From positions 124,001 through 188,000 of the forward strand of contig SWDT01000096.1 of NCBI GenBank assembly GCA_009193035.1: 64,000 bases of DNA, in the 5' to 3' direction. Below are positions 24,575 through 36,043 of this stretch, piece after piece. The DNA comes from Halicephalobus mephisto (lineage: Eukaryota > Nematoda > Chromadorea > Rhabditida > Panagrolaimidae). A program made the translations under genes and the position numbers. Positions within the stretch are counted from its first letter, which is position 1. Every line of letters starts with the position of its first letter. The notes under the pieces are model-generated. The model saw only the letters and a list, made by a program, of their open reading frames with translations. It did not search any database and was not told the origin of the DNA.

Positions 24575-24780
24575 GATCATCTTCAAAGAATTCTTCTCTT
24601 ACTAGGATCGTCTTCAGGAAATCCTTCCTCTTACCAAGATCATATTCAGGGAATCCTTCTCTTACTAGGATCGTCTTCAAAGAATTCTTCTCTTACTAGA
24701 ATCATCTTCAGAGAATCCTTCCTCTTATTAGGATCATATTCAGGGAATTCTTTCTCTTACCAAGATCATCTTTTTGATCC
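24575..24780 (+). repeat. ~32-bp tandem repeat
   Basis: About six copies of GATCATCTTCAGGGAATCC followed by TTCTCTTACTAG or variants, spaced 31-32 bp. Confidence 0.85.
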
Positions 24781-24861
24781 TTCTGACCTCGCTTCTTTCT
24801 TTGATGAGTGCGTCTTAGCCGTTTGTAGTCAGATTGCGGCTGGCAAGGCCTGGATCTGCAG

Positions 24862-24932
24862 TCTTCGGTCGGGAATCGGACCCGAGTATCGTAACTTTGC
24901 AGTCATGTGTACTACCATTGTACTACCGAAGC
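24862..24932 (-). tRNA. tRNA-like sequence, GCA (Cys) in the loop; probably tRNA-derived
   Basis: On the minus strand GCTTCGG pairs with CCGAAGA at six of seven positions; D stem GTAC/GTAC with loop AATGGTA; T stem TCGGG/CCCGA with loop TCCGATT. The anticodon arm is abnormal: CATGA/TTACG has one mismatch and closes an 8-base loop CTGCAAAG instead of seven. The same 8-base loop occurs in the degenerate copy near 10600, suggesting a SINE-type family over a functional tRNA-Cys. No T run is obvious directly downstream. Confidence 0.45.
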
Positions 24933-25066
24933 TATTCTAAGATACAAAACTTTTATAACCCCGGGAAGGTGGTGGCGATCATAACTCGCACCGTTCGCCG
25001 GTACATGAATTGAGCATACCGTATAAGTGCGTTATACTCAATGTGTCGATATATAAAATATAAAAT

Positions 25067-25210
25067 ACCGTAAAAACTCTAATAGACGAGCTGCCCGTCT
25101 ATTTTTCAATCCCCCCAAAACAGTACTCTTATATGTTTTAATTCCTTCAAAAATACATTTATTTATCTTTAAATATCCTCAAAAGGGTATACGTCTATTA
25201 GTTTTTACGG
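25067..25210. mobile_element. Hairpin MITE with CCGTAAAAACT termini
   Basis: The termini CCGTAAAAACTCTAATAGAC and GTCTATTAGTTTTTACGG are inverted, and both ends abut TA, as in Tc1/mariner or pogo-type elements. About 144 bp; no coding content. Confidence 0.75.
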
Positions 25211-26106
25211 TATAATATACCCGGCACATCAGAACCTTTTAACATATCTATACGTTACATAATATGATCCTTTTTGCATGTACATGGAATCCTAGTACTT
25301 GAGTCAACCTTCCAAAATGGAATCTAAACGAATTTAAAAAATTCGATCTTCTTCGAATCAAAGATACCCCGAGTTATTATCGATTAATCATATATTTTTT
25401 CTCTTTTACCGAAAGTTATCTGTCATACACTTGTTTACGATATATCTGCGGTTTAGAGGATGTGTGGATTCAACGATTAGAAGAGATATCGATAAAAGTC
25501 TGCGTAATGCAATATCCATGACTATGACTAAACCAAAGAGGATAACAGTAAAAGTCATTACATTAACGCTATAAAAAAACAGATTCAAGGATCTACCTCG
25601 GATTTAAAACAAGATAATCACTACTTAAGTTAATTTTGCATTTATTACGTAAGTGAACTGATGTTAATCATAGTACTTGAAAAAGTCGAAATCAATATTG
25701 GTAAAAGTTATCTTTGTACAAATCTCTAACTTCTTGGCAAATCTAAGTGTAATTTACAATTAAAAATTATATATTAACGATTGCAATTTTTATCTGTTTC
25801 TATGAACTTATGCGTTTATAGTCATTTAGAAAAAGTTGGAAATCCACTTAATTGGGTTGCTTGAACCTTTCAGAATGAATTCAGATTACCCAATAAAAAT
25901 GACAAGTTCGTAATGAATACGGTAACTGCCCTATCAGTGGAATCCTACTATTCTGTCGAACAGAAAAACATTGTTTATTTGCTTGAAGACAACAGTTTTT
26001 GTTTATAAATTTTCTATATCATGAATTTAATAAAGTTCAATTACCCCAGCTTGAAATTATTCCAACCGAAGTTCACAACAAAACCCTCAAGGCAATTTCA
26101 TAATAT

Positions 26107-26276
26107 AGTAGAACTTGGATATGATACCCTCTTAGAACTGGTCAAAATGTATGTTATAAAAAAGGATATATTATAATGGGGGTAAATTTGAAAGCAGACT
26201 AACCAAACTGACTCACACTGTATGCTATAGCAAGAGATATATTATAGCGGGGGTATCTTATATCCAAGTTCTACTG
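26107..26276. mobile_element. Hairpin MITE, CAGTAGAACTTGG family, copy 1
   Basis: Inverted termini (GTAGAACTTGGATATGATAC and TATCCAAGTTCTACTG) bordered by TA; about 170 bp, one terminus having lost its first bases. Sub-terminal GGGGGTA and GATATATTATA blocks are also inverted. Confidence 0.8.
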
Positions 26277-26328
26277 TATTACAAGTTCAAAATAAACTCG
26301 TTCCATTTCCATTTTTATGATAGTATTA

Positions 26329-26430
26329 CAGTCGAACTTGGATATAAAATACCCCCTTGGAATTAACCAGAGCGTATGCTATAACAAGAGATATGTTATA
26401 TCGGGGGTATCTTATATCCAAGTTCTACTG
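26329..26430. mobile_element. Hairpin MITE, CAGTAGAACTTGG family, copy 2
   Basis: Begins CAGTCGAACTTGGATATAA and ends TTATATCCAAGTTCTACTG, flanked by TA on both sides (26327-26328 and 26431-26432). About 102 bp, a shorter deletion form of the preceding copy. Confidence 0.85.
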
Positions 26431-26728
26431 TACTTCTGATTTTCATAGTAGTGTAATTTTTTGACTTTTTAGTGTATATATTATGAACTTATATATACTG
26501 TTTAAATTTCCCACAAATTCACATTTAATATTTTACCAGCGGAAATCTCGATAAACTGTCGATTTTGTTAATTTCCCATCCACTTTAATTTCAATTTTTC
26601 ATTTTCCAAACTCAAGATATGAAAATTTAAAGATTAAATATAAACCCGATTATCTACAAGGAATACTGTCGTCATCGCATTTGTTGATTTCCAAAATCTA
26701 AAAATAAACCCAATTACTATTTAATTTT

Positions 26729-29700
26729 TCAAAAATTACTTTGTTGCATGTGTCCCGGAGGAAACTGGTTAGGATTCTGCAAGTTCGGATTCATCGGCAT
26801 TCTCTGTCCTTGTGGCATGTTCATTTGAGGACCTCCAGGACCCATTGGCATCCCCGGCATCATATGTCTCATTTGACCCTGAGGCACCTGATTACCCTGT
26901 TTATCTTTATTCTTTTTATTCTGAATTGACGCTTTCAAAATTTCCTTAGTTTCAAATTTTTCCGATCGTTGCATCATTTGAGGGTTCGCAGATCCTCCAG
27001 GGACATTACCAGAAGGCTGATTAGTGCCAGAAAACCTACTCTGAACCTGTCCCATGTTGAAGTTTTGCTGAGAAGGTCCAGGATGCCATTGAGTCCCTTG
27101 TTTCTGCTGATGAGCAAAATAAGAAGGAGGATTCTGAATATTGCCCCCTGAGGGTTGTATCTGTCCCTGTTCCATATCCTTCTTCAATCTTTTAGGAACT
27201 CTAGGTCCAGTAGGGGTAGTAACCCCCAAATTAGAGCCCCTCTTCCTGACTCCTCTCACAGCCCCAGGAGCATTAGCAATCGGAGGTCTCATCATAGGTT
27301 CTTGCTGCATTGGTATTCTCGAAGGCATATAACCAGGATTAGGAGGTCCTTGATGGATATTCATTGGATTAAACTGATTACCCTGAGGTCCAGGAAATCC
27401 ACCAGGAGGTTGCATAGAATTCGGCGGAATCATCGGTCCATTTGGAAAATTACCTGCAGACGGAGGTCCACCAGAAAAACTACTCACAGAAGGAGGTCCA
27501 GAATTCATCATCCCCTGAGGCATTGATCTTTGTTCATAAAAGTTTCCTTGACCAATATTCTGTAATTGTGGTCTATTCAAATTTATACTTTGTTGAGGAG
27601 GTTTAGGAGCTTCAGGATAATCAGGAGGTCCAACAACAAAATTTTCCAGATGATTTCTAGGTGCAGGTCTTCCAGGAGTACCAGGATGAAAAAATTCATT
27701 TTGATGAGTATGATATATCATTCTTAAAATTTTCTTTTGCGAAGGTTCTGCTTGTTTATCAATTCTAATATGCTTAATATTTCTTGCAAATCCAGCTACA
27801 GTACCATTACCATTTTTGTTTCCAGAACCTTTAACAGGAGAATTCAATGAATAAGCATCGTTAAAACTTTGAATTTCAGATTGAGTTTGTTTAATCGGAA
27901 GTAATTGTTGAAGTCCAAAAAGTTTCATTGGTATTTGTTTTTCTCCAAATTCTCTTTTAAATTTTTTTAAGAATCCTTGATAATCCGGATATCTCGGTTT
28001 CGTCAATTCTCCGGCAGAATTATACTGTGCAAGTCCAGGACCTGTGAAAAGACTCAACAAACACAACGTAAGCATGTCGTATAAATAATAAAAATAATCT
28101 CCATCTCGTTCTACCGTAACCACTTCATTCCAAATAAGTTGAAAAAGTACAATACCGTATCCAGAAAGAGTATCTGCCGAAGTACAATTAAAGTCCATCA
28201 TTCCCCCGATGAGGTTGATTCTCAACAACATAGATTCCCTTTCGAGTTCGAAAACAGGAGTGTTGCAAAGTTCCGGGTTCTTGTCGTACTTATTCATGAG
28301 ATCCTGACAAAACACCAACATGGCATTCACCAAGTTTTCTCTTCCTTTGTCTTCTGAATTCTGACAAGTCAGGATAATATTCACAAACGGTTGTTCTCCC
28401 AGAAGACTTGCTGACTGCTTCATTCTTTTAATTTTATCCGTTTCGTCCAATCCAGATTGAGAAGTAGAAATAAGATTCAACATTTCCTCCAAAAATAACG
28501 CCTTGATAGTTTTCGTCACATTTTCTGGAGTAACAATGTCCAAAAGTTCAGAAATCAACCAATAAGCATTCATGTCACTGAACTCAAAAAGCGAAGTTTG
28601 AGGAGCTTTAATTTCGCTCAAGTTCTCTGCAGAAAAGAAAAAATCTCGACAACTACGGCTAATTTCCTTCATCAAAGCATCAGCAACAATCGTATTCTGT
28701 TGATGATACTTGGCTCCTTTTCCTGGGGTTGTCTAAAATTCAAAAATTACACATAAAAATTAAAATTCATATAAAAATATAAAATCACATATGGAAATAT
28801 AAAATCATATATAAAAATTAAAATTCATATATGAAAATTAAAAATTATATATGAAAATATAAAATTATATATAAAAATTAAAACTCATATATGAAAATAT
28901 AAAATTATATACAAAAACTCACATCTTTGATCATGACTTTGAGATCACAGTAACTAGCTCTGAGATTCCAAATAGTCAAAACACTAAACAGCTTATCGAT
29001 GAGAGCTTTCTTAGATCCTTTGGAATTCACAAGTTCCATTTTCGTTTCTCGTTCGGATTTCCTCCTTAACGCTATTCTCAACAGATACTGTCCGAGAGAA
29101 TCCTTCCCAAAGAACCCAGTATTGAATTCCTCGATATCTCGATCGCTTTGGCAGATTTGGAACATCCTCTCAATCACCCATTCCTGATCAGAGATCGTCA
29201 ATACTGTATTGAACAAAAATTTGTAAATTTCCCTGAGGCTATCGTCCTTCTTGATCACGTCAGAAATAAAGAAAATGTTCGTCAACAAAGGAAGAATCAT
29301 GGCATCCAGTTCCCGAATGTGGAGGATCCTCAAACATCGAAGGTCTGAGGGTCTCTGGAGGACGTAGGTCCTTTCTTGGTCAGGATAGTAAAAGTCCTTC
29401 GACACTGAAAAATTACTTTCAATTTTTTCAAAAACAATAAATTTACAAATTTCCATTTTTAAAAATTCAAAAAAATTTAATTTAAAAACCTAAAAATCCA
29501 ACTTACATTGCAACGGTTCATCAGATGACGTCACAATATTCGCAATAATCTGCAATGTCAAGAGCAAATGGGCTTTATTATCAGCCACCATTTGAATAGT
29601 TTCTAAAAAATCAAAATTAACAAAAATTTTAAAAATTTAAAATTATTAAAAATCTAAAAAAATCAAAATTATTAAAATCAATAAAAAATTAAAATTACTA

Positions 29701-32700
29701 AAAATCAACAAAAAATCAAAATTATTAAAAATCAATAAAAATTTAAAATTATTAAAATTCGAGAAAATCAAAATTATTAAAAATCGAAAAAATTTAAAAT
29801 TACTAAAAATCAAAAAAATTAAAATTACTAAAATTATTAAAAATCGAAAAAATCAAAATTATTAAAAATCAAAAAAATTAAAATTACTAAAATTATTAAA
29901 ATTCGAGAAAATCAAAATTATTAAAATCGAATAAAACTTACTTGATGATTTCAAATACGGCACAATTGCTTGACTGTTCAATCTGACAAATAAAGCATGA
30001 CTTGAAAAACAGAATCTCGAAGCCAACAAAGTTATAAAAGTAGAATAAAAAAAATGAGTTTTCAATTCTTCCACTGGTTCCAATTGTTTAAATCCAGGGA
30101 TATTTCTTTTTCCGCTCAAAGGAGAACACAAAGCTTCAATCACAGTCAGCCATTCCGTCGCGAGGTTTTTCTGGACCGAGACGTGACCGCATATGTTCGC
30201 CAATTCAGAAATTTTTTCATAATCATTTTTGAATTCTTTCGTTGTTCTAAATGCGTTAATTACGAAACTGTATTTAGCCGAACTGGAATCGATACTTGGG
30301 AGCCGGATTTTGTAATCATGATAGGATATGCATCTTTTAGGTTGATTTAGCATTTCTTTGAACAATTCTGGATTGTACGTGGCATCTGTGAAGTCCCCTT
30401 CTGTTCCTGCCTCAGGCAACAGGGATTTACAAACATTCGCTTTGAATCCCAACGGCGTAACCCTACCGTACAACCTCAAGTCGTATCTTGTCTGGACCAG
30501 GAAAGCCGCGACGGTTCTCGCGAAACAACTGGCCGGATATCCCTTCAAACGGACTTCTTTCTCGATCAATCTATATAATCCGTTTGCAATAATTACTGCT
30601 TTTTTGTGAAGCAAAAAATACTTGTAATGATCCACTAAAAATCCAACCATAACGAAGCTCTGTTGACTCGAGAAAGACCCCGGAATGCAGTCCGTTCTGA
30701 ACTCGTCCATGGCGTCTTCACATCTCAGGATCAATGGCAGGATTTCTGAGAAGTATTCCATACATTCTCCAATCGCTTGACATCGTTCAAACATGGCAAT
30801 CAACATATCCAAGCATTCCATGTTTGGCTGGATATTCGTCGTCCTCGGGAATCCAGAAATCAGTTGGCAATATCCATCACTGCAGATCCCCGAGATCACG
30901 AGTTGATCATAGTATGTAAAACACCTAAAAAGTAAAACAATAACCATAATATCAAGAAATCCATATATGGAATTTTCACGAAATTCTCTCGGCGCGAATT
31001 TTTGGAATTTCCTAGAAACTAGCCTATATAGGAAATTTAATTTTGCGTGATTTCCTAGTCAACTACAGTTTAAAACTCATATAATAATCTCTACGAATCT
31101 GTCTCGACGCGGATTTCTAAAAACTAAAGCAGCCCAAAATTTTGTTTTTCGCGATACTGATCTCCAAATGTTCAACTATTTCGTAATCAATTTTTCGAAA
31201 TTATATTTTTAAACAGATCTAAAAACTTCTATATCAGTGTACACAAGGTACGTAATTCTCTGCCAACCCTCTAGGACCAATTTTCATATATGAAATTACT
31301 ACCAAATATCCTAAAATCACAACCCCAAGACACCCCGTTGGAAAACTTTGTTTTTAAGTGATTTCCCATATATGAAATCTCACCTAAATTCCTGCAGCAT
31401 TTTATTCAAAGCTTCTTGGTAGTGTTTTCTCCTCACGACTTTCGCAGAATTGTAAAACTTGACGGAATGTCTGTTCCAAAGTTTCAAAACTTCTTGTGCG
31501 AATTTTTTTGCGTTCATTTTCGCCAGTTCTCTTTCTTCTGTGATTCCATACAGTAACGTTGCTCTTTGGTTTATCGTCCCTCTGTTGTCTTCAACTTGAT
31601 CAATGGGCAAATGAATGAGGATCCTTTCATGAATCGTCATCTCGGCCGGTTTTTCCATAAACGGTCTGTCGTTGTCTTCCTCATCTTTCAACGTGCAAAA
31701 CTCTGTCGGTTGAGGATTTTGTTTTTCGGATTTCCCTGACCTAAAAATAAAACTCCATATATTGAAATTTACTTTTGGTGCATTTTAGACAATTTTGCAT
31801 AATTTTTGAAATTTTGGATATTTTTAAATTTTAAAAGAATTTAGAAGGTAATCAGACTTGTAGATTCTGAATCTCGAGATTCTGGAAGATGATTTCTGAT
31901 TTCGACTTTGGATTCGGAATCTATAAACCGGATTACTGTACTTTAAGTGCTTTTTAAAGTTGAAAAACATGGAAAATTTGGAACTAAATGTTCAAAGTTA
32001 CCTAAAATCATTCCTCAAATCCTACCTCAGCTCTGCCGGAGTCGGGATGAACGAAACAATCAAGGGATCAGCGGATTCTGACGGGGGTTCTTCTGCCTTG
32101 GTTGTATTCCGTGTTTCCGGTTCCTTGACGTCCAAGAACCTCTTCATTCTCGTCACTATGCCTTCCCCCATGTTGACGATATCGTATCTCATCAGCAACG
32201 TCACGTATTCGTCGTGACTGAAAAGTCGGACTTTCTGGAGCTCGATTAACAGCAAAATCAAATTTGCAAATTCTTGTTTGAATCCTTTTTTTTCTGGATT
32301 TGGACCTTCTTTGTTCAGAAAATCCACCATAATCTGGACGATGGTTTTTCCGTCGAAAAATGGGGAATTAAAGTGCTTAATGTGGAGTTTGATCAGTTTC
32401 GTAATCAACAAAGCCCTGTGACTTCCTTCTCGCTCGTGACTCACGGCCCAGTGAAACATCGCCTTCGTTCTTATCGCGGACTCGTCTTCGAAGTTGTCCA
32501 CATCCCTCGTGAACCCGTAAACTTTGGCGTACAACGACAACAGAGATCTAGGATTGCATATATCCGCCGTGTCTAGAAGCGAAATAACGTCAATACAAGC
32601 TTTCATCGCGTTCTGGAATCCTATGCAGTTTCCGGAGTTCAAAGCCCATCTTTGGTCCACGTTGTAGCTCCGTCTTCGGATTTCCTCCAATTTCGAACTT

Positions 32701-35700
32701 ATTATGTACCGGAAATTTCTTGCATATTCTTTGGAGTACTTGAAGAATAAACTGATATGAGCCGGATCTATCGGGAAGTGCTCCAGAGCGGTCCCGACGA
32801 GATAAACAGGGACGTTCGTCTCCTCCAACGGCGTCCAGACGGCGGCCGTAGGACAGTCGCAGATGACCGCCGTGGCCAGGCCGAAACAGGTCATGATGAT
32901 GGATCTGTGATGGACACAAGAAACGAGATCTTGTAGTACAGTATATGCGTTTAATTTAATCCTAAAAATTTTATATAAAAAATAAAGTTTTTAAATTTAC
33001 TTTTTCTTTTTTTCTGCTTCATCTACGTAAGCCTTCAACCTCATCGCCACCAAATGCAGGAACCTCCTCGCGATAAACACGTTTTGTACTATGTCTCTTG
33101 TGAACATGGAAGCAAAGCTCAGCATCATTCTGAACGTTTGCATTTTTTCAGAGGGTTTCTGGTGGAGTTCGATCAAGTAATCACAAACTTCAATCAAAAA
33201 CTCCTGTCTCTCGACCATACCGTTCTGGAAATCGATTACTATGTATTGAATATTATTTATTGCACATGGAAATTGGTTTTCCATATATGAAATTTGAATT
33301 TCTGTATATGAAAGTTAATTTTGATATATGAAACTTGGGTTTTGATATATGAAATTATAATTTTGATATATGAAGTTTAGATTTCTATATATGAAAGTTA
33401 ATTTCATATATGAAACTTGGGTTTTGATATATGAAATTTGAATTTCTATATATGAAAGTTAATTTTTATATATCGAGTTTAGACTTTCATATAATATTTT
33501 TTCTTTTTATATATGAAATTTTAATTTCGATATATGAAACATAATTTCCCATATCTGAAATTCGATTTTATATAGATTTAAATAAACATACCATGACGGC
33601 ACTTCTGATGAGGAAGGTGAAGTATTTCCATTTTTGTTTTGCGACAGGACTGTCTTCTTCGACTTTTTCCAGCGTGTCCTTGAGCACCTTCATGAACATC
33701 ATGGTGTAATCGCAGATGTCCACCGTTTTCTTCCCTACATTCTGCTTGTTGAGGAAAATCTGTCCGACGTAATGAGTGAGAAGGAACCACAGGGCGTGAG
33801 GAACGGGGATCTTGTGGTCGAAGGCGAGCTCTAGTCCTTCCTCGACTCTCATCATCATCGGTATCCGCTTAGTCAAGGAATGGTATGGTTTTCCGCGATT
33901 GAGATCGGCGATCCATTGGAGGACTTTGGGAGACAGAGTCGCCTCCCCTTGCTGGAAGGTAATTCAAAAAATAAAATTAATTTTTAAATTGTTTCAAAAT
34001 AAAATTAATTTTTAAATTGTTTCAAAATTGGCGTTGTGTTCTTTTTCATTTTTTGCAACTTTTTGTTTTCCAAATTTCATAGAACTTTCCAGAATCTCAA
34101 TTTTTTTGGGATTTAGTGATTTTTAGAGTATTTCGTAATTTGGCAATTCTTAGGCTTTGGGATTTAGTAGAAGATTCTGGAAACGCTAGAATTCAGAAGA
34201 AGGTTGTAAAATTTCCAAAAATTTAGGACTTTGGCATTTCCAGAATCTTGAAGACAGTTTTAGGATTCTTGACCAGAACTGCCGATTTTCGAACCAATTC
34301 GAGTTCAAAAATCAAAAAGAACCGATTTCAGACCGGAGTATTCAGTTAGAATTTCAACTTCTCGAACTTTGAACTCGGGTTGGTTCGGAATTAATAAAAA
34401 TTGAAATTGTTTAAACTAATCCAGTTCGAATTTCTTAGTTTTCGAATCAGAACCAATTTAATTTGCACTAGGACCTTCAGAATTCTGATTTTGAACTCCT
34501 AGGTTTGAAATCGATTCTTTCGATTTTTGAATTCTCGTCAATCCAAAATCAGTCAGAATCCGGTCCAAAGTTCGGTTCGGAATCCGGCAGCTTTGGTTTT
34601 AGAATTTCATGAAAATTTAAAATCAAGATTCCCAACCATGAGTTTTAGGAATTCGTTTCAAGAAAATTTTGAAACATCTTTTGTCACTTTTTACAGTAAT
34701 ATCAGAATAAACCTATATTCTGGGGATCACTTTCGTGGTGATTTCTGAACAACTCGTCCAGCTGTGGATATTAAAACGTGAAAGTCGCTTTTGATATATG
34801 AGATCCACTCCAAAATCCTCTTACCTTGGTCATCTGCTGGAAATTGATGCTGTTTAATTTTTTCCTTTCCATGCTGGCCAGGGAAATTTCGTTTTTTCCA
34901 GGGACGACCTGCTGGAGGAAACTGGCGACTCGAGTCAGGACTTCATCTGCGGAATCCGGATCATTCAAGAACCTACTAATCGCGGATTCTGTTTCGCAGG
35001 GGATCACATGAGGAACAAATCCTTTTTTAATCCTGTCCTGGGACATGTTATCTTCTTCTTGCTGAGGTTCTTGAGGAAAAACATCCGGAGCCCCGAGGTG
35101 ATTTTTCTTGAGCACTTTTCTTTCTCGAGGAAAGTCATGCCAAGACTGAGTTTTGTGGTCTTTTTCCAAGACCAAATTTTTCGATCTTCTATTTCCTGCT
35201 TTGGAATGACTGCTCCTTCCTGATCTGAAACGGATTCATATATGAAACACAAAAGTTAAACAAATTTAAAAAGAAAAATCTTTAAAAAAACAAAATTTAA
35301 AAATAAAAATTTTTAAAAACAAATTTAAAAATATAAAAAACTTTATAAAATTCCTTTAAATTTTCATTTTTTGAAGTATAGAAATTTCGAAAATACATAA
35401 ATCTTAAGAATTTACAAAATTATAAAAAATGTAAAATGTTGAAAAATACAGAAAATTTAAAAAGAAACTTTAAGACGCAATAATGGTAAAAAATATAAAA
35501 TTTTGGAAACTTGTGAATTCCAAAAATATAAAATTCTTGAAAATTATATAAATTTTAAAAAGTATGGAATTTTAAAAAACGTGAAATTTCGAAAAACGAA
35601 AAAACTTTCATATATGAAAACCAACCTTGTAGTTCCGTGGACTATGGTAGGTACACCAGAGGGTTGTCCGGGGACCTGCTGGGGAGGCATGTTCCGTTGT

Positions 35701-35816
35701 CTTTGGAGATTCTGGAGCTGCTGGGGTTGGTTCAGATTCTGAGACTGCCATCCACTAGTCCCAGGACCGGAAGGCAAGTTTGGCGGTGCAAACTGACGTC
35801 CATTTCCTGGTTTCAT
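26729..35816 (-). CDS. dpy-22: Mediator complex subunit 12
   Basis: MED12 is part of the CDK8 kinase module of Mediator; it activates cyclin C-CDK8 and mostly restrains RNA polymerase II transcription. Exons (minus): 35816-35626, 35224-34825, 33951-33592, 33224-33001, 32904-32026, 31740-31384, 30924-29942, 29602-29507, 29404-28923, 28732-26729; 1,991 residues in one frame. LGAPDVFPQEPQQEED matches the conserved start (LGPPDVYPQDPKQKED in vertebrates). WIADLNRGKPYHSLTKRIP, the ALEHFPIDP block, YDQLVISG, LLRINLIGGMMDF, LLPIKQTQSEI and YHTHQNEFF follow in family order. The last ~300 residues are Pro/Gly/Gln/Met-rich low complexity, in place of the Gln-rich end of other MED12s. Introns carry TTCATATATGAA motifs and short AT repeats. 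It shares a 227-bp promoter interval with the divergent PHKG gene. Confidence 0.93.
28745..28915 (+). repeat. Short AT repeat in MED12 intron 9
   Basis: Repeats of about 21-22 bp based on AAAATTCATATATGAAAATT fill nearly the whole intron between exons 9 and 10. Confidence 0.75.
29610..29940 (+). repeat. Short AT repeat in MED12 intron 7
   Basis: Approximate tandem copies of AAAATTATTAAAAATC with ~15-30-bp spacing fill the intron between exons 7 and 8. Confidence 0.75.
33290..33570 (+). repeat. TATATGAAA repeat in MED12 intron 3
   Basis: About ten copies of (T)GATATATGAAACTT-type units spaced about 20-25 bp; the third MED12 intron with this motif. Confidence 0.75.
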
Positions 35817-36043
35817 TTCCTGAGTCCTTGAAAATAAAATAATTTTTAAAATAAAATAATTTTAAAATAAAAATCCGCGAAAAAACCGAAAGTACAAATA
35901 TACCAATCAATTCAAAAGGAAAGCTTGGTCGACATTAACATCCGGGACACAACGCCAAAGCCACCCTCATGTCTGATTTTTTTTTCCAACTTTTCTGTCG
36001 TCTTTGTGCTTGATTTTATATAATTTTTTTGTATTTTTTTGAG
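35817..36043. promoter_or_regulatory. Bidirectional promoter, MED12 / PHKG
   Basis: 227 bp separate the divergent start codons. On the MED12 side TTATTTTCAAG lies 13 bases before the ATG, a likely splice acceptor, so the MED12 5' end may lie further into this interval. No TATA box is clear. Confidence 0.6.

Larger units (their letters stand above)
23839..26728. other. Intergenic region with MITEs and a tRNA-like element
   Basis: No protein gene supported. Contains a ~32-bp tandem array (24575-24780), a tRNA-like element (24862-24932), an ACCGTAAAAACT-ended hairpin element (25067-25210) and two copies of a hairpin MITE (26107-26276, 26329-26430). The rest is unremarkable AT-rich DNA. Confidence 0.7.

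Noticed and set aside
24862..24932. Functional tRNA-Cys gene
   Set aside because: The anticodon arm has a mismatch and an 8-base loop, and the acceptor has a mismatched end pair; more likely tRNA-derived.
26741..27526. Several plus-strand frames of 60-123 residues
   Set aside because: Antisense shadows of the Pro/Gly/Gln-rich MED12 tail; low complexity keeps the opposite strand open.
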